The notes: generated by a model from the letters alone, not told the origin. Shown: positions 26,441 through 35,768, numbered from the stretch's first letter. The stretch is DNA of 64,000 bases from Halorubrum alkaliphilum (GCF_017873815.1 NZ_JAGGKQ010000001.1:62001-126000), one strand, 5' to 3'. A program made the numbers and translations.

Positions 26441-27088
26441 TCAGTACTGTGATTCGACGAAGGCGACGACGTCTGCCAGCTCCGCGTCGCCGATCCCGTG
26501 GCCGACCGGATACGTCTCGTAGGTGACTGCCGCGCCGATCTCGCGGAAGCGGTCGGCCGCGGCGGACGCACGGGACTCCGGGATCACCCGGTCGCCGGTT
26601 CCCGCGCCGACGAAGACGGGTTTCCCGTCGATCCCTGCCGGGTCGACGTCGGCGTGGGAGTCCGGGAGATAGCCGTGAAGCGCGACGACCCACGCGTAGC
26701 GGTCGGGCGCTTCGAGCAGCAGCGACAGGCTCGTGATCGCGCCCTGGCTGAAGCCGAGCAGGCCGATCCGATCGGGGTCGATCCCGTAGGCGTCGACTGC
26801 GGCGTGGACGCTCTCGCCGACCAGATCGAGTGCCCGTGCGAAGTCCGCGGCGTCCGGCTGGCTCTGGTGAAGCCCGCCGCCGGAGAGGTCGAGCTCGTAC
26901 CACGTGTAGCCGCCCTGAAGCGGGTCCGGCGCGCGGAGGCTGACGACGTGGAGGTCGTCCGGAAGCGCCTCGGCGATCGGCAACAGGTCCTGCTCGTCCG
27001 CTCCGCGACCGTGGAGGACGAAGACGGCGGGGGCGTTCTCGGGGTCATCCGGCGCGACGTGGACGTGTTCTAAGGGGAGTTCACTCAT
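26441..27088 (-). CDS. Alpha/beta hydrolase, phospholipase/carboxylesterase family
   Basis: The 215-aa serine hydrolase has an oxyanion-hole segment VFVLHGRGADEQDL, nucleophile elbow GFSQG and a C-terminal catalytic histidine in YPVGHGIGDAEL; the Asp is likely in GAGTGDRVIP. The size and order match the acyl-protein thioesterase/YpfH-type esterases. I chose the ATG at 27088 (MSELPLEHVH); the long upstream extension of this frame runs through the 18-bp tandem repeat and gives only FRRQQR units. Substrate unknown. Confidence 0.9.
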   Translation of the reverse strand: MSELPLEHVHVAPDDPENAPAVFVLHGRGADEQDLLPIAEALPDDLHVVSLRAPDPLQGGYTWYELDLSGGGLHQSQPDAADFARALDLVGESVHAAVDAYGIDPDRIGLLGFSQGAITSLSLLLEAPDRYAWVVALHGYLPDSHADVDPAGIDGKPVFVGAGTGDRVIPESRASAAADRFREIGAAVTYETYPVGHGIGDAELADVVAFVESQY

Positions 27089-27144
27089 GGCTCCCCGTTC
27101 GACGGCTCCCGGGTTGTATCCGTCGACCGCGGCAGCGGGGTTCC

Positions 27145-27234
27145 GTTGCTGTCGGCGGAAGCGTTGCTGTCGGCGGAAGCGTTGCTGTCGGCGGAAGCGT
27201 TGCTGTCGGCGGAAGCGTTGCTGTCGGCGGAAGC
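27145..27234 (+). repeat. 18-bp tandem repeat, five perfect copies
   Basis: GTTGCTGTCGGCGGAAGC is repeated five times without a mismatch (units at 27145, 27163, 27181, 27199, 27217). It occupies the middle of the 224-bp divergent intergenic region between the esterase and the aldo/keto reductase. Confidence 0.95.
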
Positions 27235-27312
27235 GCGGTGGACCGCGGCCAGATCCACCCCACGCTTTCCGGCTCAGGTGGCCTTTTGAGGCCACGGCGG
27301 GAATCACCGTTC

Positions 27313-28107
27313 ATGCCGCCGCTGGATCTCGGACTCGGGCTCGGGACCTCCGGACTCGACGACCCGGACGAGTGTACGGAGACGGTCGTGACCGCGCTCG
27401 AAGCCGGCTACCGCCACGTCGACACCGCACAGATGTACGACAACGAGGCGGCCGTCGGCGAGGGTATCGCCGCAGCCGACGTCGACCGCGAGGAGGTCGT
27501 CGTCGCCACCAAGATCCACCCGGAGAACCTCGCGCCGGAGGCCGTTCGGGAGACGGCAAGGGAGAGTCTCGACCGGCTCGGACTCGACCGCGTCGACCTC
27601 CTCTACGTCCACTGGCCGATCCGGAGCTACGACGCCGAGACGACGCTCCCCGCCTTCGATGAACTCCGCGAGCAGGGACTCACCGACCACGTCGGAATAT
27701 CCAACTTCACGCCGGATCTGGTCCATGAAGCCCGAGAGATACTCGACTCGCCGATCGCGGCCCATCAGGTCGAGTGTCACCCACGGTTCCAACAGCCCGA
27801 GATCCGGAAGCTTGCGGGGGAGCTCGATCACCACCTCGTCGGCTACTCCCCGCTCGGCGGCGGCGAGCTGCTGGACGACGAGGTGCTCGGCGAGGTCGCG
27901 GAGCGCGCCGGGCTCTCGCCGGCGGTCGTCGCGCTCGCGTGGGCGCTCGAACGCGATGTCGTTCCGATCCCCAAATCCACCGGCGAGCACGTGATCGAGA
28001 ACCTCGGCGCGCTCGACATCGACCTCTCCGAGGCGGACCTAGAAGTCATCGATGCGATGGTTAGCGGGGAGCGGACCATCGACCCGGACGACGCCGCGTG
28101 GAACTAA
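27313..28107 (+). CDS. Aldo/keto reductase
   Basis: The 264-aa TIM-barrel NADPH-dependent reductase has the family signatures GYRHVDTAQMYDNEAAVG (with the catalytic Asp and Tyr), a conserved catalytic Lys in VATKIHPENL, His in LLYVHWP, GISNF, and the cofactor motif IPKSTGEHVIENL. The length is typical of short bacterial/archaeal AKR5-type members. Starts MPPLDLGLGLG. Its stop overlaps the end of the convergent phosphotransferase gene by 4 bp. The substrate is not predictable. Confidence 0.93.
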   Translation: MPPLDLGLGLGTSGLDDPDECTETVVTALEAGYRHVDTAQMYDNEAAVGEGIAAADVDREEVVVATKIHPENLAPEAVRETARESLDRLGLDRVDLLYVHWPIRSYDAETTLPAFDELREQGLTDHVGISNFTPDLVHEAREILDSPIAAHQVECHPRFQQPEIRKLAGELDHHLVGYSPLGGGELLDDEVLGEVAERAGLSPAVVALAWALERDVVPIPKSTGEHVIENLGALDIDLSEADLEVIDAMVSGERTIDPDDAAWN

Positions 28108-29114
28108 GCGCGGTGGGAACCGTCCGCCGTCTCCGCCGCTCGGACGGCCGCTAATCGGCGTTCCAGCTCCGCATCGATCCGCTCCACTAGCTCCGGCATC
28201 GGTGTGTCGAGGTACGTCTCCCACTGGTCGAGAAAGCCTGAACGGCCGAGGATCCTGACGACCCGGTAGACCGGTGCTCGTGTCTCGAACCCCTCGGGGA
28301 GCCCGCCGGCCCGCTCGCGGTAGCCCGCGTACACCGCGTCGCCGAACCGGGCGGGACCCTCGCTATCGAAGTCGTTACACAGCTGGTCGCGGGCCCGAAC
28401 CAGATCACGGGCCGGGTCGCCGACGTGCGCGAGCTCCCAGTCGATCAGCCCGACCTGCGTCTCCGCCGCCTCGTCGACGACGAACGCGTTCGGCTTGGCC
28501 ACGTCCCCGTGTAACAGCGCGGCCGGAGCCTCGTCGAGGATCGACCGGTTGGCCTCGACACAGTCGATGGCGGCGTCGAAGTGTCCGGCGAGGCGATCGG
28601 TCGTCCCGATCTCGCGGGTCCGTTCGATCGTCGCGAGCAGCACGTCGGTCCACCCGGCCGTCTCCAGTTCGAGACCGGCGTCAACGCGACCGCCGACGAT
28701 CTCGCCGTGGCTCCCGAAGCGCCCCTCGTGAAGCGCCGCCAGCGTCCGCCCGACGCCCCGCAGGAGCGCTACTCGCTCGGGGTCGTCCTCTGCCGCCGCG
28801 TAGACGTCGAGCAGGTCCCGTCCCGGCGCGGGCGCGGTCGCGAGAAACGGCGGGTCCGCGTCCGAGTCCGCGGCGAGGACTTTCGGGACCGGAACCGTTC
28901 CGCTCGCCCGGACGTGTTCCAACACCGCACGTTCGCGTGCGATCCGGCTTCCGTCGCCCTCGATGGCGACCTTGAGGTACGCGCGCCCGCCATCCGCGAA
29001 GTCGACGCCCACCGTCTCGTTGCCCCCGTTCCAGGAGGGACCGACGCCGACGAGTTCCTCGACGGCTCGATCCGGAAACGCGACCGGGAGGGTCGCCTCG
29101 ACGGCATCGCTCAT
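28104..29114 (-). CDS. Aminoglycoside-phosphotransferase-like kinase (APH/choline kinase fold)
   Basis: The 336-aa protein has the APH catalytic loop LLHGDVAKPNAFVVD and the metal-binding segment GLIDWELAHVGDPARDL, with an N-lobe lysine in RAYLKVAIEG. The family phosphorylates small molecules such as sugars, choline or homoserine, and rarely antibiotics. I chose the ATG at 29114. It is divergent from the 713-aa gene, with about 110 bp between. Substrate unknown. Confidence 0.88.
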   Translation of the reverse strand: MSDAVEATLPVAFPDRAVEELVGVGPSWNGGNETVGVDFADGGRAYLKVAIEGDGSRIARERAVLEHVRASGTVPVPKVLAADSDADPPFLATAPAPGRDLLDVYAAAEDDPERVALLRGVGRTLAALHEGRFGSHGEIVGGRVDAGLELETAGWTDVLLATIERTREIGTTDRLAGHFDAAIDCVEANRSILDEAPAALLHGDVAKPNAFVVDEAAETQVGLIDWELAHVGDPARDLVRARDQLCNDFDSEGPARFGDAVYAGYRERAGGLPEGFETRAPVYRVVRILGRSGFLDQWETYLDTPMPELVERIDAELERRLAAVRAAETADGSHRA

Positions 29115-29227
29115 ACGTTCGATGGCCCGCGGTGACGCAAAACCGTTCCGACGAGCCGCGGGCTCACGATCTCGAACGGGGAGAACGACCGACAACGTCA
29201 TACGTATCACGAGCGTTTCACGTTTCG

Positions 29228-31369
29228 ATGACAGGACGGGACGCCGCTCGGCGAATAGAATTCGAAACCGACGGCGAGACGCTGTACGTCCGCGACGGCA
29301 TCGAGAGTGAGCGACTTACGCTTCGGTTCGATCGCGAGCCCGACCCACAGCCCGCGATCACGGATCTGTTTCCGGTTCCCGTCGACCGAGCCGTCAGCTT
29401 CGAGGCCGAATCGATATCGGTTCCGTCCTACTCTTCGGTGACGATCAACGAGTCTGACGGCGAGTTCGTCGCCATGCTGACGGAGGATTTGAGCCTTCCT
29501 CGGGGAGCGTACTGTTTCGATATCACTGGGACCACGAAGGTGTTCGTCCGCGCAGTCGACGTATCGATCGAGGCAACGGAGATGGCCGGCGAGGATCCGG
29601 TCGAGATCACCTTCGACCGACCGACGACGATCACCGTCGGAGGTCGCTCCCTCCACACCCGCCCGGAGGCGACGATCACCGTTCCCGACGACCCGGAGGC
29701 ACTGATGACGGCGGTGTCGGCGCTCGGCTCGTCGATAGCGGAGTGGTCGCCGGAGCGCTCGTGGCCCACGCTTCGCGGCTATCCGCCCAGAATAGAGCGC
29801 GGCGACGAGCTCCACGTGCCGGACCACCTCTCGATCCCCGACACCGGGATCGAGATCGCCGTCCCCCCGACGTATGCCGACATCTATCGGATCGCTCCTC
29901 TCGCGTACTACCTCGGCGCAGCCGTCGTTCCCGGTGCCGAGCCGGAGATCCGGCTCGACACGGGGTACGTTGAACCGCTCCCCTCTGAGGGACCGGCGCT
30001 CGAGGAGCGGGTTTCGGAGCTGCTCCGAACCACGCTGTTTCTGGACTCGCTCGTCCGCACGGAGGGGTACGTCCCGTCGGACCGCTACGAGTACGAGCAG
30101 GTCGGTCCGGATCTTCCGTTCTATCCGCCGAAGCTCGCGGACCGATCGGTAAGCGAACAGCTGATGGAGTATCTGGAGGTCGATCCGGAGATACTCGAGC
30201 CGTACGCGCCGCCGTGGCCGACGTGGGCCGTCCTCCGGCCCGGACCCGCGGGTGCGGAGCTGCTTCCGCACCTCGCACACCTCGTCGCTCCGATCCGCGT
30301 CCGTGGATCCCCGCTCGACGGGGACGACGGCGACGATGCCGGCGCTCCGACCACGAACCGACCTCTCGCGCTCGCGACCAGCCCGTATCTCCCGCCCGAT
30401 GGCGGCGTCCCGAACCCCGACGACGAGCCGCTCCCCTCCGGGGTCTCCGCGTTACGCCCCGCGGGATACGAGACCCTCCTCTCGGGATCCCGGTCCGTCG
30501 AGGGTGACGTGCGGGTCGCGTTCCTCGTCGACTCGCCGGAGCGAGCCGACGCCGGGAGGCGGGCGATGTCCGAGCCGGCACCGCCCGACGGGGTCGACTC
30601 GTGGGAGGTGTACGAGCGCCCGAGTCGCGAGGAGATCGTCGAGATGCTGACCGATCCGGCGGTCGACCTGCTGTACTGTAGCCTCCCGACCGACGGGTCA
30701 CGGATCGTTCATGAAGACGGTGGTATCGACCTCGCGGGGATCCGGACCCTCCCCGCTGCCACGGTCTTCGAGCGTACCGGGACGGTCGCACCCGCGCACC
30801 GCTCCGTCGAGTCGGGATCGGTCGGGTCGGTCGCCGCCGACGGACCGCTCGATGCCTCCCGGATCCGCTCGCTCGTCGGACTCCTCGCGAGCGCGACGCC
30901 GCTTGCTCTGAGCGTTGCTCTTGCGGGGGTACAGGAGGCGGGTGATATCCGACTTGCGGGGGATCCGGGGGTAGTGGTGGCCACACCAAAGCCCGGATCA
31001 TATAAATATCGGTGTGTAGTCAAGATACAGTCAAGCTCTTCAAAAACACATATCGCTGAGTCGCATACTGCTCTCTCGACGGACTCGCGTGTTGGTGCGG
31101 AGTCAACGTGTGTCCACAATTGGGGCCAGCAGCTGCCGGAGCTCGGGGGAATTCCACAAACCGAACCAGAATCGCTGTCGGGAACGCAAGTACTGGATCT
31201 CATCCCCGAACCTGACGGAATCGTCGATCTTAACGGACAGATCGTCTTTCAGAGTGACGGTCTCACCGAGTCAGACATCGAACAGTCGGCCCGCGACGCG
31301 CTCGCCGACGAGGACGAGACGAGCGACAGACCCGACATGCGATCGCTGATTCAACCCGACTCCGAGTAG
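29228..31369 (+). CDS. Conserved 713-aa haloarchaeal protein of unknown function
   Basis: A large soluble protein starting MTGRDAARRIEFETDG. No signal peptide, membrane span or standard nucleotide-binding motif is visible. The N-terminal third is beta-rich (AVSFEAESISVPSYSSV, ITFDRPTTITVGGRSLHTRP). The middle has conserved-looking WPTLRGYPPRIERGDEL, PTYADIYRIAPLAYYLGA and PDLPFYPPKLADRSVSEQLMEYL. The C-terminal third resembles a Rossmann/CHAT-like layout (VDLLYCSLPTDG ... SRIRSLVGLLASATPLALS). I think homologs are widespread in haloarchaea but unnamed. From about 30985 the coding sequence becomes AT-richer to the end. Confidence 0.8.
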   Translation: MTGRDAARRIEFETDGETLYVRDGIESERLTLRFDREPDPQPAITDLFPVPVDRAVSFEAESISVPSYSSVTINESDGEFVAMLTEDLSLPRGAYCFDITGTTKVFVRAVDVSIEATEMAGEDPVEITFDRPTTITVGGRSLHTRPEATITVPDDPEALMTAVSALGSSIAEWSPERSWPTLRGYPPRIERGDELHVPDHLSIPDTGIEIAVPPTYADIYRIAPLAYYLGAAVVPGAEPEIRLDTGYVEPLPSEGPALEERVSELLRTTLFLDSLVRTEGYVPSDRYEYEQVGPDLPFYPPKLADRSVSEQLMEYLEVDPEILEPYAPPWPTWAVLRPGPAGAELLPHLAHLVAPIRVRGSPLDGDDGDDAGAPTTNRPLALATSPYLPPDGGVPNPDDEPLPSGVSALRPAGYETLLSGSRSVEGDVRVAFLVDSPERADAGRRAMSEPAPPDGVDSWEVYERPSREEIVEMLTDPAVDLLYCSLPTDGSRIVHEDGGIDLAGIRTLPAATVFERTGTVAPAHRSVESGSVGSVAADGPLDASRIRSLVGLLASATPLALSVALAGVQEAGDIRLAGDPGVVVATPKPGSYKYRCVVKIQSSSSKTHIAESHTALSTDSRVGAESTCVHNWGQQLPELGGIPQTEPESLSGTQVLDLIPEPDGIVDLNGQIVFQSDGLTESDIEQSARDALADEDETSDRPDMRSLIQPDSE

Positions 31370-31414
31370 CCTACTGCCGACGAGTTTTCAACGCCTCCGC
31401 TCAAATCATGGCGT

Positions 31415-31540
31415 ATGCCACAGATCCACCTCGACGAGGAGACGATCGAACGGCTCGACGCGCTCCGCGCCGCCGACGAGGAGTACGACGAACTCGTTAC
31501 CGAACTGCTGGACAGTCACGCGGACACAACCGGGAACTAA
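31415..31540 (+). CDS. 41-aa antitoxin-like small protein
   Basis: The ORF MPQIHLDEETIERLD... DEEYDELVTELLD has the short ribbon-helix-helix-like pattern of VapB/CopG-like small haloarchaeal proteins; I recall DUF7557 for this group. It directly follows the 713-aa gene on the same strand, 45 bp downstream. No toxin gene accompanies it: the next gene is the convergent DUF5799 protein. Confidence 0.68.
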   Translation: MPQIHLDEETIERLDALRAADEEYDELVTELLDSHADTTGN

Positions 31541-31576
31541 TTCGCAACCAGAAGCCGGCGCCCCTGCCCCGATCGG

Positions 31577-32041
31577 TCACTCCTGATACGCGATCCGCAC
31601 CTGTTCCCACTTTCCGACCTCCTCCAGATGCGCCTGTAGCTCGTCGGCGTACTCCTGAACCAGCCGTTCGGCGGCCTCGACCTCCTCGTCGCTCGGGGCC
31701 GCTCCCCCGCCCGAGCCGCCGAGGCCGAGCGCGCCCTTGATCGAGTCGAGGACGCCGCCGGAGCCGCCGGATCCCCCGTCTCCCCCGCCTCCGGGCGTGC
31801 CACCCATCGCCGAGACCTGATCGCGGACGTTCTTCAACTCGGGCATGATCGCGGGAAGGTTCGAGGTGTCGGCGACGATCCGCGCGTTCTCGGGGTCGTC
31901 GGAGTGCTCGATCTCGAACTCCGTCGCGGTCATGATGAGTCCCCACTCCTGACTGGAGAAGCGGGACGAAGCCACGCGGTCGTTGAACCGATTGTCGACG
32001 GCCATCCGCTCGCCGACGATCGCGTCCGTCCACTCGCTCAT
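31577..32041 (-). CDS. DUF5799 family protein
   Basis: The 154-aa protein starts MSEWTDAIVGERMAVDNRF and contains FSSQEWGLIMTATEFEIE, a central Gly/Ser-rich linker (about residues 82-108, eight or more glycines in runs) and an acidic helical end (EAAERLVQEYADELQAHLEEVGKWEQVR). I recall this family from haloarchaeal genomes as DUF5799; no function is known. Divergent from halocyanin. Confidence 0.78.
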   Translation of the reverse strand: MSEWTDAIVGERMAVDNRFNDRVASSRFSSQEWGLIMTATEFEIEHSDDPENARIVADTSNLPAIMPELKNVRDQVSAMGGTPGGGGDGGSGGSGGVLDSIKGALGLGGSGGGAAPSDEEVEAAERLVQEYADELQAHLEEVGKWEQVRIAYQE

Positions 32042-32133
32042 ACCCGCTCATGGGCGATGACGGTTGAAAAACTCGTTCCCATCGACCGGGAGACGGCGAG
32101 ACGTTTTAGCCCGTTCATCCCTTCCCCGAGAGC

Positions 32134-32538
32134 ATGGTAGAACGCAGCCGTCGAGCGGTCGTCGCGTCCGCCGGAGCGCTCTCCCTGCTCGGGCTCGCGG
32201 GCTGTGCCGGACTGGGAGACGACGGAAACGACTTCGGTGACGCCGTCGACCGGACCGGCGAGGACACGATCGACGTGACCGTCGGCGCGGACAACGGGCT
32301 CTCGTATGACCCCGCGAACGTCGTGATCGACGTCGGGACCACGGTCGTCTGGGAGTGGACCGGCCGAGGCGGCGGCCACGACGTCGTCGAGGTCGACGAC
32401 GAGGTATTCGCCTCGGATCTCGTCGACGAGGCCGGTCACACCTTCGAGCACACGTTCGAGGAGCCGGGCGAGTACGAGTACGTCTGTACACCACATCAGA
32501 CACAGGGAATGAACGGACGGGTCGAAGTCGTGGAGTGA
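32134..32538 (+). CDS. Halocyanin-type blue copper lipoprotein
   Basis: A small electron carrier outside the membrane. The 134-aa precursor has a Tat-like N-terminus (ERSRRAVVASAG) and lipobox LAGC (residues 21-24). The cupredoxin domain has all four type 1 copper ligands: His82 (GGGHDV), Cys118 (YVC), His121 (PHQ) and Met126 (QGM). It is a single-domain halocyanin, expected to shuttle electrons to a terminal oxidase or similar partner, none of which is encoded nearby. Confidence 0.94.
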   Translation: MVERSRRAVVASAGALSLLGLAGCAGLGDDGNDFGDAVDRTGEDTIDVTVGADNGLSYDPANVVIDVGTTVVWEWTGRGGGHDVVEVDDEVFASDLVDEAGHTFEHTFEEPGEYEYVCTPHQTQGMNGRVEVVE

Positions 32539-32574
32539 GAGGGTTCGGAGGGCTCTCGGCCCCCTCCGTGTGGG

Positions 32575-33918
32575 TCAGCAGGAACAGTAGTACTCGCGGT
32601 CGTCGAACTCCGTCTCGAACAGTTTCGCGGTCGGTGCCGGATCCGACGGCCGATAGATCCCGGTCGTAAGCGACCGTCCAGCCTCGAATTTCCCCGAGAC
32701 CAGCGCGCGCCAGTCGTCGCCGCCGAGCAGGTCGCCGACCTCCCCACCGGAGAGGGCGGCGAGGTAGTCGCGCAGATAGACCCATCGTGCGGGCTCGATC
32801 CCGGTCGACTCGTACTCGGCGTCGGTGACCGCGGCGTACGCCGCCATCGGGAGGTTCGCCCCGGCAGCCACGGGCAGCGAGATCCACTTCCAGGGCCGCG
32901 TGTTGACGTCGAGCAGGAGGTACTCCTCACGCTCGCGGTCGTAGACGAACTCGGCCTCGCTGATCCCGTGGTAGCCGGCGTCGTCGAGGACGCCGAGCGC
33001 TCGCGCCTCTATCTCCGGGTCCGCGACGGTCTCGACCAGACAGGAGGTGCCGAACTGCCGGGGGTATCTGACGGCCGCGTTGCCGACGACGGCGAGGGCG
33101 TCGTCGACGCCCGAGGGCGGGACGTACGACGCCAGCGAGCGGTCCTCGCCGGTGGCGATGTCGACACGCTTCTGTGCCATCACCTCGACGCCCGCCGCCG
33201 CCGCGGCCGCGACGGTATCGCGGAACTCGGCCTCGTCGGCGACCTCTATCACGTTCGTGCCGAACGCCTCCTCGAACTCCCGCTTCCGGGCGGGCTTCAC
33301 GACGAGCGGAAAGCCGAGCGCGTCGGCCGCGGCCTCGAGGTCGGCGTCGTCGACCGACCCCTCCCCGCCGTTCCCCCCGAGTCGATGCGTCTCCGGGTAC
33401 GGCACGCCGAGTTCCTCACAGGTCGCGTACAGCTGCGACTTGTTCAACACGTCGTCGACCGTCTCGATCCCCGCGTACGGGAGCCGAACCCCGTCCGGGT
33501 CAGCCTCGGCGTACGCCAGTGCCCACTCGTCCATACAGCCGAACGCGACCGCCTCGCGTCCCGCGGCGTCGACTATCGCCTCCACGTCCTCGCGGAACCC
33601 GTCGAGGTCGTCGAGTGGATAGGTGACCGCGCCCGCAAAGTCGACCGCGTCCGACGGCGGGGCGAGGCCGTCGTGGGTGACCGAGACCGTCGCAGCCTCC
33701 GCGCCGCCGTCGGGACGGGAGGCGTCCTTGGAGCCGGAGGCGGATCCGCCGTTCGCCGGGCGGTCGAGCGCGATCACGGGCACGTCGTGGGCGTCGAGTG
33801 CCCTCGCGACCCCGAGTCCGGTGACGTGGGCGTTGCTGACGAGTGCGGGCGGGCAGTCGAACGACGCGTCCGTGAGCGCGTCGATCAGTCCCTGGGTGGA
33901 GTGAAATCGGTCTGCCAT
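32575..33918 (-). CDS. ATP-grasp carboxylate--amine ligase
   Basis: The 447-aa protein starts MADRFHSTQGLIDALTD. It has a pre-ATP-grasp segment (PALVSNAHVTGLGVARALDA), then the ATP-grasp core: LGFPLVVKPARKREF (nucleotide-binding lysines), EVMAQKRV and a metal-binding EYLLLDVNTRPWKW. Such enzymes join a carboxylate to an amine through an acyl-phosphate; the layout resembles D-aspartate ligase-like and carbamoyl-phosphate-synthase-like proteins of cell-surface gene sets. It ends in CSC. Substrates are unknown. Monocistronic by position. Confidence 0.88.
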   Translation of the reverse strand: MADRFHSTQGLIDALTDASFDCPPALVSNAHVTGLGVARALDAHDVPVIALDRPANGGSASGSKDASRPDGGAEAATVSVTHDGLAPPSDAVDFAGAVTYPLDDLDGFREDVEAIVDAAGREAVAFGCMDEWALAYAEADPDGVRLPYAGIETVDDVLNKSQLYATCEELGVPYPETHRLGGNGGEGSVDDADLEAAADALGFPLVVKPARKREFEEAFGTNVIEVADEAEFRDTVAAAAAAGVEVMAQKRVDIATGEDRSLASYVPPSGVDDALAVVGNAAVRYPRQFGTSCLVETVADPEIEARALGVLDDAGYHGISEAEFVYDREREEYLLLDVNTRPWKWISLPVAAGANLPMAAYAAVTDAEYESTGIEPARWVYLRDYLAALSGGEVGDLLGGDDWRALVSGKFEAGRSLTTGIYRPSDPAPTAKLFETEFDDREYYCSC

Positions 33919-34069
33919 ACCTCCGATCGCCGGTCCGGGTACAAAGGGACACCAGTACCGGACTCGCGTGCCACTACCGAAGACGGAGTTGGGTCGTACC
34001 GGAGCCCCCGGCGAGCGCCCGAGCCCCGATCCCGGCGCGTTTTTGCGTGCGCAGGGCGTACTCCGAGAT

Positions 34070-34654
34070 ATGAGCGATTCCGAGCACGACGCCGGGAACG
34101 AAACCGGGATCCCCCGTCGCGTCCGCCGCACCTTCGGAGATCACGGGTCCTTCGAACCCGTCGATATCGACGATTCGGATGGTGACGGAGGCGATGACGA
34201 CACGAACGTCTGGACCTCCGAGACGACCGCGTTCGACGGCGAGGTCGCGGTTTTCTCCGCCGGAGACGGGCGTCTCCGCTTCGCCGTCACCGTTCGCGTG
34301 CCGTCGCTGTCGGCGGTTACGGCAGACGAGGTCGCCGACGTCGTCGAGACCGGCTGGTTCGAGACGTTCGAACGGCGCGTCGCCGATGTCGGGGGCGTCA
34401 CGCGAGGCGACCACGAGTTCGATCCCGACGTTGATCGCGGGGTGGACGACGTCGTCGTCCGGTTCGAATTGAGCGATATCAACGAGCGCCGCGGAGTCGA
34501 CGACGCCGGCGCGCTGATCGATTTCGTCGAGGGGACGTACGTCCAGGGCGTGATCCCCGGTTACGAGTACACGGAACCGGTTGCCGGGTTGATCTCGTCG
34601 GCGAGGCGGCAGGGCGGAGACGAGGCCGACGGAGCCGACGGCGGGGCGTTCTGA
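34070..34654 (+). CDS. DUF5813 family protein
   Basis: The 194-aa acidic protein begins MSDSEHDAGN and shows RVRRTFGDHGSFEP, TTAFDGEVAVF, VTVRVPSLSAVTADEVADVVE and YVQGVIPGYEYTEPVAGL, which I recognise as the haloarchaeal DUF5813 pattern. No membrane or catalytic motif is seen. It starts 151 bp from the divergent ATP-grasp gene and precedes a small membrane protein. Function unknown. Confidence 0.8.
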   Translation: MSDSEHDAGNETGIPRRVRRTFGDHGSFEPVDIDDSDGDGGDDDTNVWTSETTAFDGEVAVFSAGDGRLRFAVTVRVPSLSAVTADEVADVVETGWFETFERRVADVGGVTRGDHEFDPDVDRGVDDVVVRFELSDINERRGVDDAGALIDFVEGTYVQGVIPGYEYTEPVAGLISSARRQGGDEADGADGGAF

Positions 34655-34730
34655 TGGCGAGCGTCACGGACGCTCCGACCTCACTGGAGCCGACGTGCGG
34701 CGGAAGACCGCAGGAGGCTAGCACTGACGC

Positions 34731-35054
34731 ATGATCGCGCTGCTCGGATTCGCGCTCGTCGTCGCGCTGCTGGCGTTTCACACCCTCGTTGCCGGCGTGG
34801 TGACACGCTTTTTCCGGCTTCGACTGTCGACGTCGTGGGGATGGGTAGTGTACACCGTCGTCCTGACGCCGATCCTGTTGCTCGTGTCGACCCTGCTTTT
34901 CGCCGGGTTCTTCGGTCTCGGAACGGGAGTGAACCTCCGGAGTCCGGCCGTCGTCGTCGCGCTGCTCGTGGTGCTACCGGCCGTTCTCGGTGCTGCCATC
35001 GACTACCTCTACGTCGAACCGCCCGACGAGTACGAGCTGCCGGATACGCGGTGA
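34731..35054 (+). CDS. Three-span small membrane protein
   Basis: The 107-aa protein consists of three hydrophobic helices (about residues 2-27, 38-64, 70-92) with a short basic loop (RFFRLRL) after the first and an acidic C-terminus (YVEPPDEYELPDTR). An AGGAGG-like sequence lies about 18 bp before the ATG. It follows the DUF5813 gene by 76 bp and may be co-transcribed. Function unknown. Confidence 0.75.
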   Translation: MIALLGFALVVALLAFHTLVAGVVTRFFRLRLSTSWGWVVYTVVLTPILLLVSTLLFAGFFGLGTGVNLRSPAVVVALLVVLPAVLGAAIDYLYVEPPDEYELPDTR

Positions 35055-35085
35055 TCGGGGCCAAGAGAGGGTACGCAACGGCAAC

Positions 35086-35679
35086 TCACTCGTCGAGGAT
35101 ATCCGCGAGCGCCCGCTCGACAGAGTCGATCACCGCCTCCGGCGATCGGGTTGCGTCGATCCGAACGAACCGCTCGGGTTCGGCCTCGACGAGCCGTTCG
35201 TAGTTCTTCCGAACCGCGGACAGGTAGCCGTCGCGTTCGAGCTTGTTCGTCCGTCCCGCTCGGTCCGCCGCGGTTCGTGCGTCGAGGTCGAGATAGATCG
35301 TCGCGTCCGGCGGACGCGAGAACGCGCTGTGGATCCCCCGTACGTACTCCAGGGGTCGGGCGACGTCCGCGTCGCTCGCGGCGATGGTCGCGGCCTGATA
35401 CGCGAACCGCGAGTCGGAGTAGCGGTCGGAGACGACGAGACGCCCCTCGTCGAGCGCCGGTCGGACCGTGTTGGCGAGGTGGTCGGCGTGGTCGGCGGTG
35501 TACAGGAAGAGTTCGGCGAGCGGATCAGCGTCGTCGTCGTCGATGGAGCGATACACCGCGTCTCCGTACCAGGAGTCGGTCGGCTCGCGGGTGAACAGGG
35601 CGTCGGGGTAGACGTCGTGGAGCGCCTCCCAGACCGTCGTTTTCCCGCTTCCGTCCAGTCCCTCCAGCGTGATCAGCAT
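35086..35679 (-). CDS. tmk: Thymidylate kinase
   Basis: Phosphorylates dTMP to dTDP. The 197-aa enzyme has the P-loop [10 protein letters not shown] near the N-terminus, the DRx motif [16 protein letters not shown] and a LID region rich in Arg ([20 protein letters not shown]). The length is typical. Convergent with the small membrane gene and tail-to-head with the SMP-30 gene on the same strand. Confidence 0.95.
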   Translation of the reverse strand: MLITLEGLDGSGKTTVWEALHDVYPDALFTREPTDSWYGDAVYRSIDDDDADPLAELFLYTADHADHLANTVRPALDEGRLVVSDRYSDSRFAYQAATIAASDADVARPLEYVRGIHSAFSRPPDATIYLDLDARTAADRAGRTNKLERDGYLSAVRKNYERLVEAEPERFVRIDATRSPEAVIDSVERALADILDE

Positions 35680-35768
35680 GCGTTCGCTCCGGCAGCCCGA
35701 CGAATAAATCGCCGGATCCGGTCGCCGCCGGGACTGACGACCGTCGCGGCTCCCGTCCTCACGGATAG

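Noticed and set aside
27145-27234. Possible CRISPR array
   Set aside because: The repeats are directly adjacent with no spacers, so this is a minisatellite and not CRISPR. No cas gene is in the window.
27089-27307. N-terminal extension of the esterase containing repeated FRRQQR units
   Set aside because: It is only the translation of the 18-bp tandem repeat in an open frame; the esterase similarity starts at MSELPLEHVH (27088).
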